58,504 nt of DNA, from NCBI GenBank assembly GCA_902781095.1, contig CACZHW010000016.1, positions 1-58,504 of the forward strand, read 5' to 3'. The position numbers and the translations under genes are program-made. Within the stretch, counting starts at the first letter, position 1, and every line of letters begins with the position of its first letter. This document shows, piece after piece, positions 57,977-58,504 of the stretch. The notes under the pieces are model-generated. The model saw only the letters and a program-made list of their open reading frames with translations. It was not told where the DNA came from and searched no databases. The stretch comes from an uncultured Eubacteriales bacterium. Its GTDB lineage: Bacteria; Bacillota; Clostridia; Christensenellales; Aristaeellaceae.

Positions 57977-58034
57977 GAAAGGATAGAGAACGCCTCGCGG
58001 GCGATGAACCTGCGAGGCGTTTCTCTATCCTTTC
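57977..58034. repeat. Long hairpin after the iterons
   Basis: Arms 57977-57998 and 58012-58034 pair over 22 bp with a single-base bulge around a 13-nt loop. It resembles a strong RNA hairpin without a clean U-run (TTTCTGTCT follows). It may end the early transcript or act as a protein site. The rest of 57949-58106 shows only a possible AGGAGG site for the next gene. Confidence 0.8.
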
Positions 58035-58106
58035 TGTCTATCAAGTGCAGAAGCTGGCCAGCGATAAAGCACAAACATCAATATTTTAATCAGGAGGATT
58101 TCAATT

Positions 58107-58504
58107 ATGAGCGAATGGGGAACTGGTCAAGTTACAGGCGGAAAGTTGTTTTGCCGCAAGCAGCCTATTGCAGGATATGAATATTGGGGTCGTTTTGACA
58201 ACAACGCTACTATTCCGATCAAAGCTTATAATACGACCTGGTATGAAACATACTGGGATGGAAATGTCAATAATGTTGGCTATGTAATGAGCGAATTCAT
58301 AACGAATGAGAATTGGGGGAGTGGTTCCTCTGGTGGTACAGGCACAACTACAGCTCCAAGTTTGTCAACGATTAGAAATGGCGATGGCTATCTGAAAGTT
58401 GGCGATACGGGAACTGCTGTCACTACGTTAAGATCCTTGTTAAACAATAAGGGATATACTTGTGCAACAAGTGGCGCTTATGATGATTCTCTGAAGTCCG
58501 TAGT
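58107..58504 (+). CDS. SH3b plus peptidoglycan-binding protein, 5' part only
   Basis: The frame is open from ATG 58107 (AGGAGG 9 bases before) to the window end, at least 132 codons. Residues about 7-68 look like a bacterial SH3 domain (GQVTGGKLFCRKQPIAGYEY, then WYETYWDG and VGYVMSEFI). A Gly/Ser/Thr linker (GSGSSGGTGTTT) follows. Then comes the start of a PG_binding_1 domain (DGYLKVGDTGTAVTTLRSLL). It has no signal peptide so far. The region is distinctly more AT-rich than the phage genes before it. It is probably an endolysin-like or wall-binding protein, possibly a late-acquired cargo gene; the catalytic part, if any, lies beyond the window. Confidence 0.8.
   Translation, partial: MSEWGTGQVTGGKLFCRKQPIAGYEYWGRFDNNATIPIKAYNTTWYETYWDGNVNNVGYVMSEFITNENWGSGSSGGTGTTTAPSLSTIRNGDGYLKVGDTGTAVTTLRSLLNNKGYTCATSGAYDDSLKSV

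Larger units (their letters stand above)
48490..58504. mobile_element. Prophage (early/replication region), partly decayed, running off the window
   Basis: Typical siphophage replication genes are clustered: leftward DNA polymerase A, DUF2815, DUF2800 and small genes; rightward deoxyribosyltransferase-like, primase-helicase, VRR-NUC, SNF2 helicase and ArpU/RinA-like regulator. Genes are tightly overlapping, and codon use is less GC-biased than the chromosome. The polymerase is truncated and DUF2800 has a frameshifting deletion, so decay has begun. No integrase, terminase, capsid or lysis gene is visible; these would lie to the right or are lost. The left boundary at about 48490 is inferred from where hsdM similarity stops. 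Confidence 0.85.

Overview
The window looks like a high-GC member of the Clostridia (Bacillota), probably gut-associated. It has HPr kinase/phosphorylase, a T-box in front of a dimeric-type glycyl-tRNA synthetase, YhaM, the oxygen-independent cobalamin pathway, Gram-positive Shine-Dalgarno sites and sigma-A-like TTGACA/TATAAT promoters. No rRNA or tRNA is visible, so the genus cannot be fixed. The chromosomal backbone is very GC-rich. The insertion sequence at the left edge, the broken restriction locus and the prophage at the right are visibly less so.

Layout. (1) 1-1680: a complete IS110-family element with a readable bridge RNA. (2) 1721-5849: leftward hprK, ROK kinase and beta-lactamase-fold hydrolase, divergent from an M18 aminopeptidase. 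(3) 5879-6545: a DinJ/YafQ-type toxin-antitoxin pair. (4) 6579-11046: a five-gene sugar-phosphate cluster (HAD phosphatase, unknown protein, RfaE-like PfkB kinase, ROK kinase, GmhA-like isomerase), convergent with a leftward mglBAC sugar importer (11122-14921). (5) 15187-17046: small membrane protein, YhaM exoribonuclease, PepSY protein. (6) 17144-35575: a 20-gene leftward cobalamin operon behind a cobalamin riboswitch. Nearly all its genes are joined by ATGA or GTGA overlaps. It holds most of the anaerobic corrin pathway, nucleotide-loop assembly, a BtuFCD-like importer, a secreted NEAT-like protein and an exported CbiK. (7) 35589-37532: two exported proteins (C39-like peptidase lipoprotein; CxxC-repeat/peptidoglycan-binding protein). 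(8) 37541-46655: split transketolase, T-box/glyS, then an operon of solitary DNA methyltransferase, unknown duplicated-domain protein, trmD, MocR-like regulator and secreted protein, then an MscS channel. (9) 46680-48490: remains of a type I restriction system (hsdR and hsdM fused by deletion). (10) about 48490-58504: early region of a siphophage-like prophage, partly decayed. It has leftward DUF2800, DUF2815 and DNA-polymerase genes, and a rightward module of deoxyribosyltransferase-like protein, primase-helicase, VRR-NUC, SNF2 helicase and ArpU/RinA-like regulator. It ends in an SH3/peptidoglycan-binding gene that runs off the window.

Most worth following: the IS110 bridge RNA, whose guide loops pair with the element's own left end and with the flanking chromosome; the heptose-like sugar-phosphate cluster with a protein of unknown function; the exported cobaltochelatase with its NEAT-like partner; a second CobU-like protein with a degenerate P-loop; and the long palindromes and 10-bp iterons in the prophage. 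All calls come from reading sequence and recalled family motifs; no search was run.
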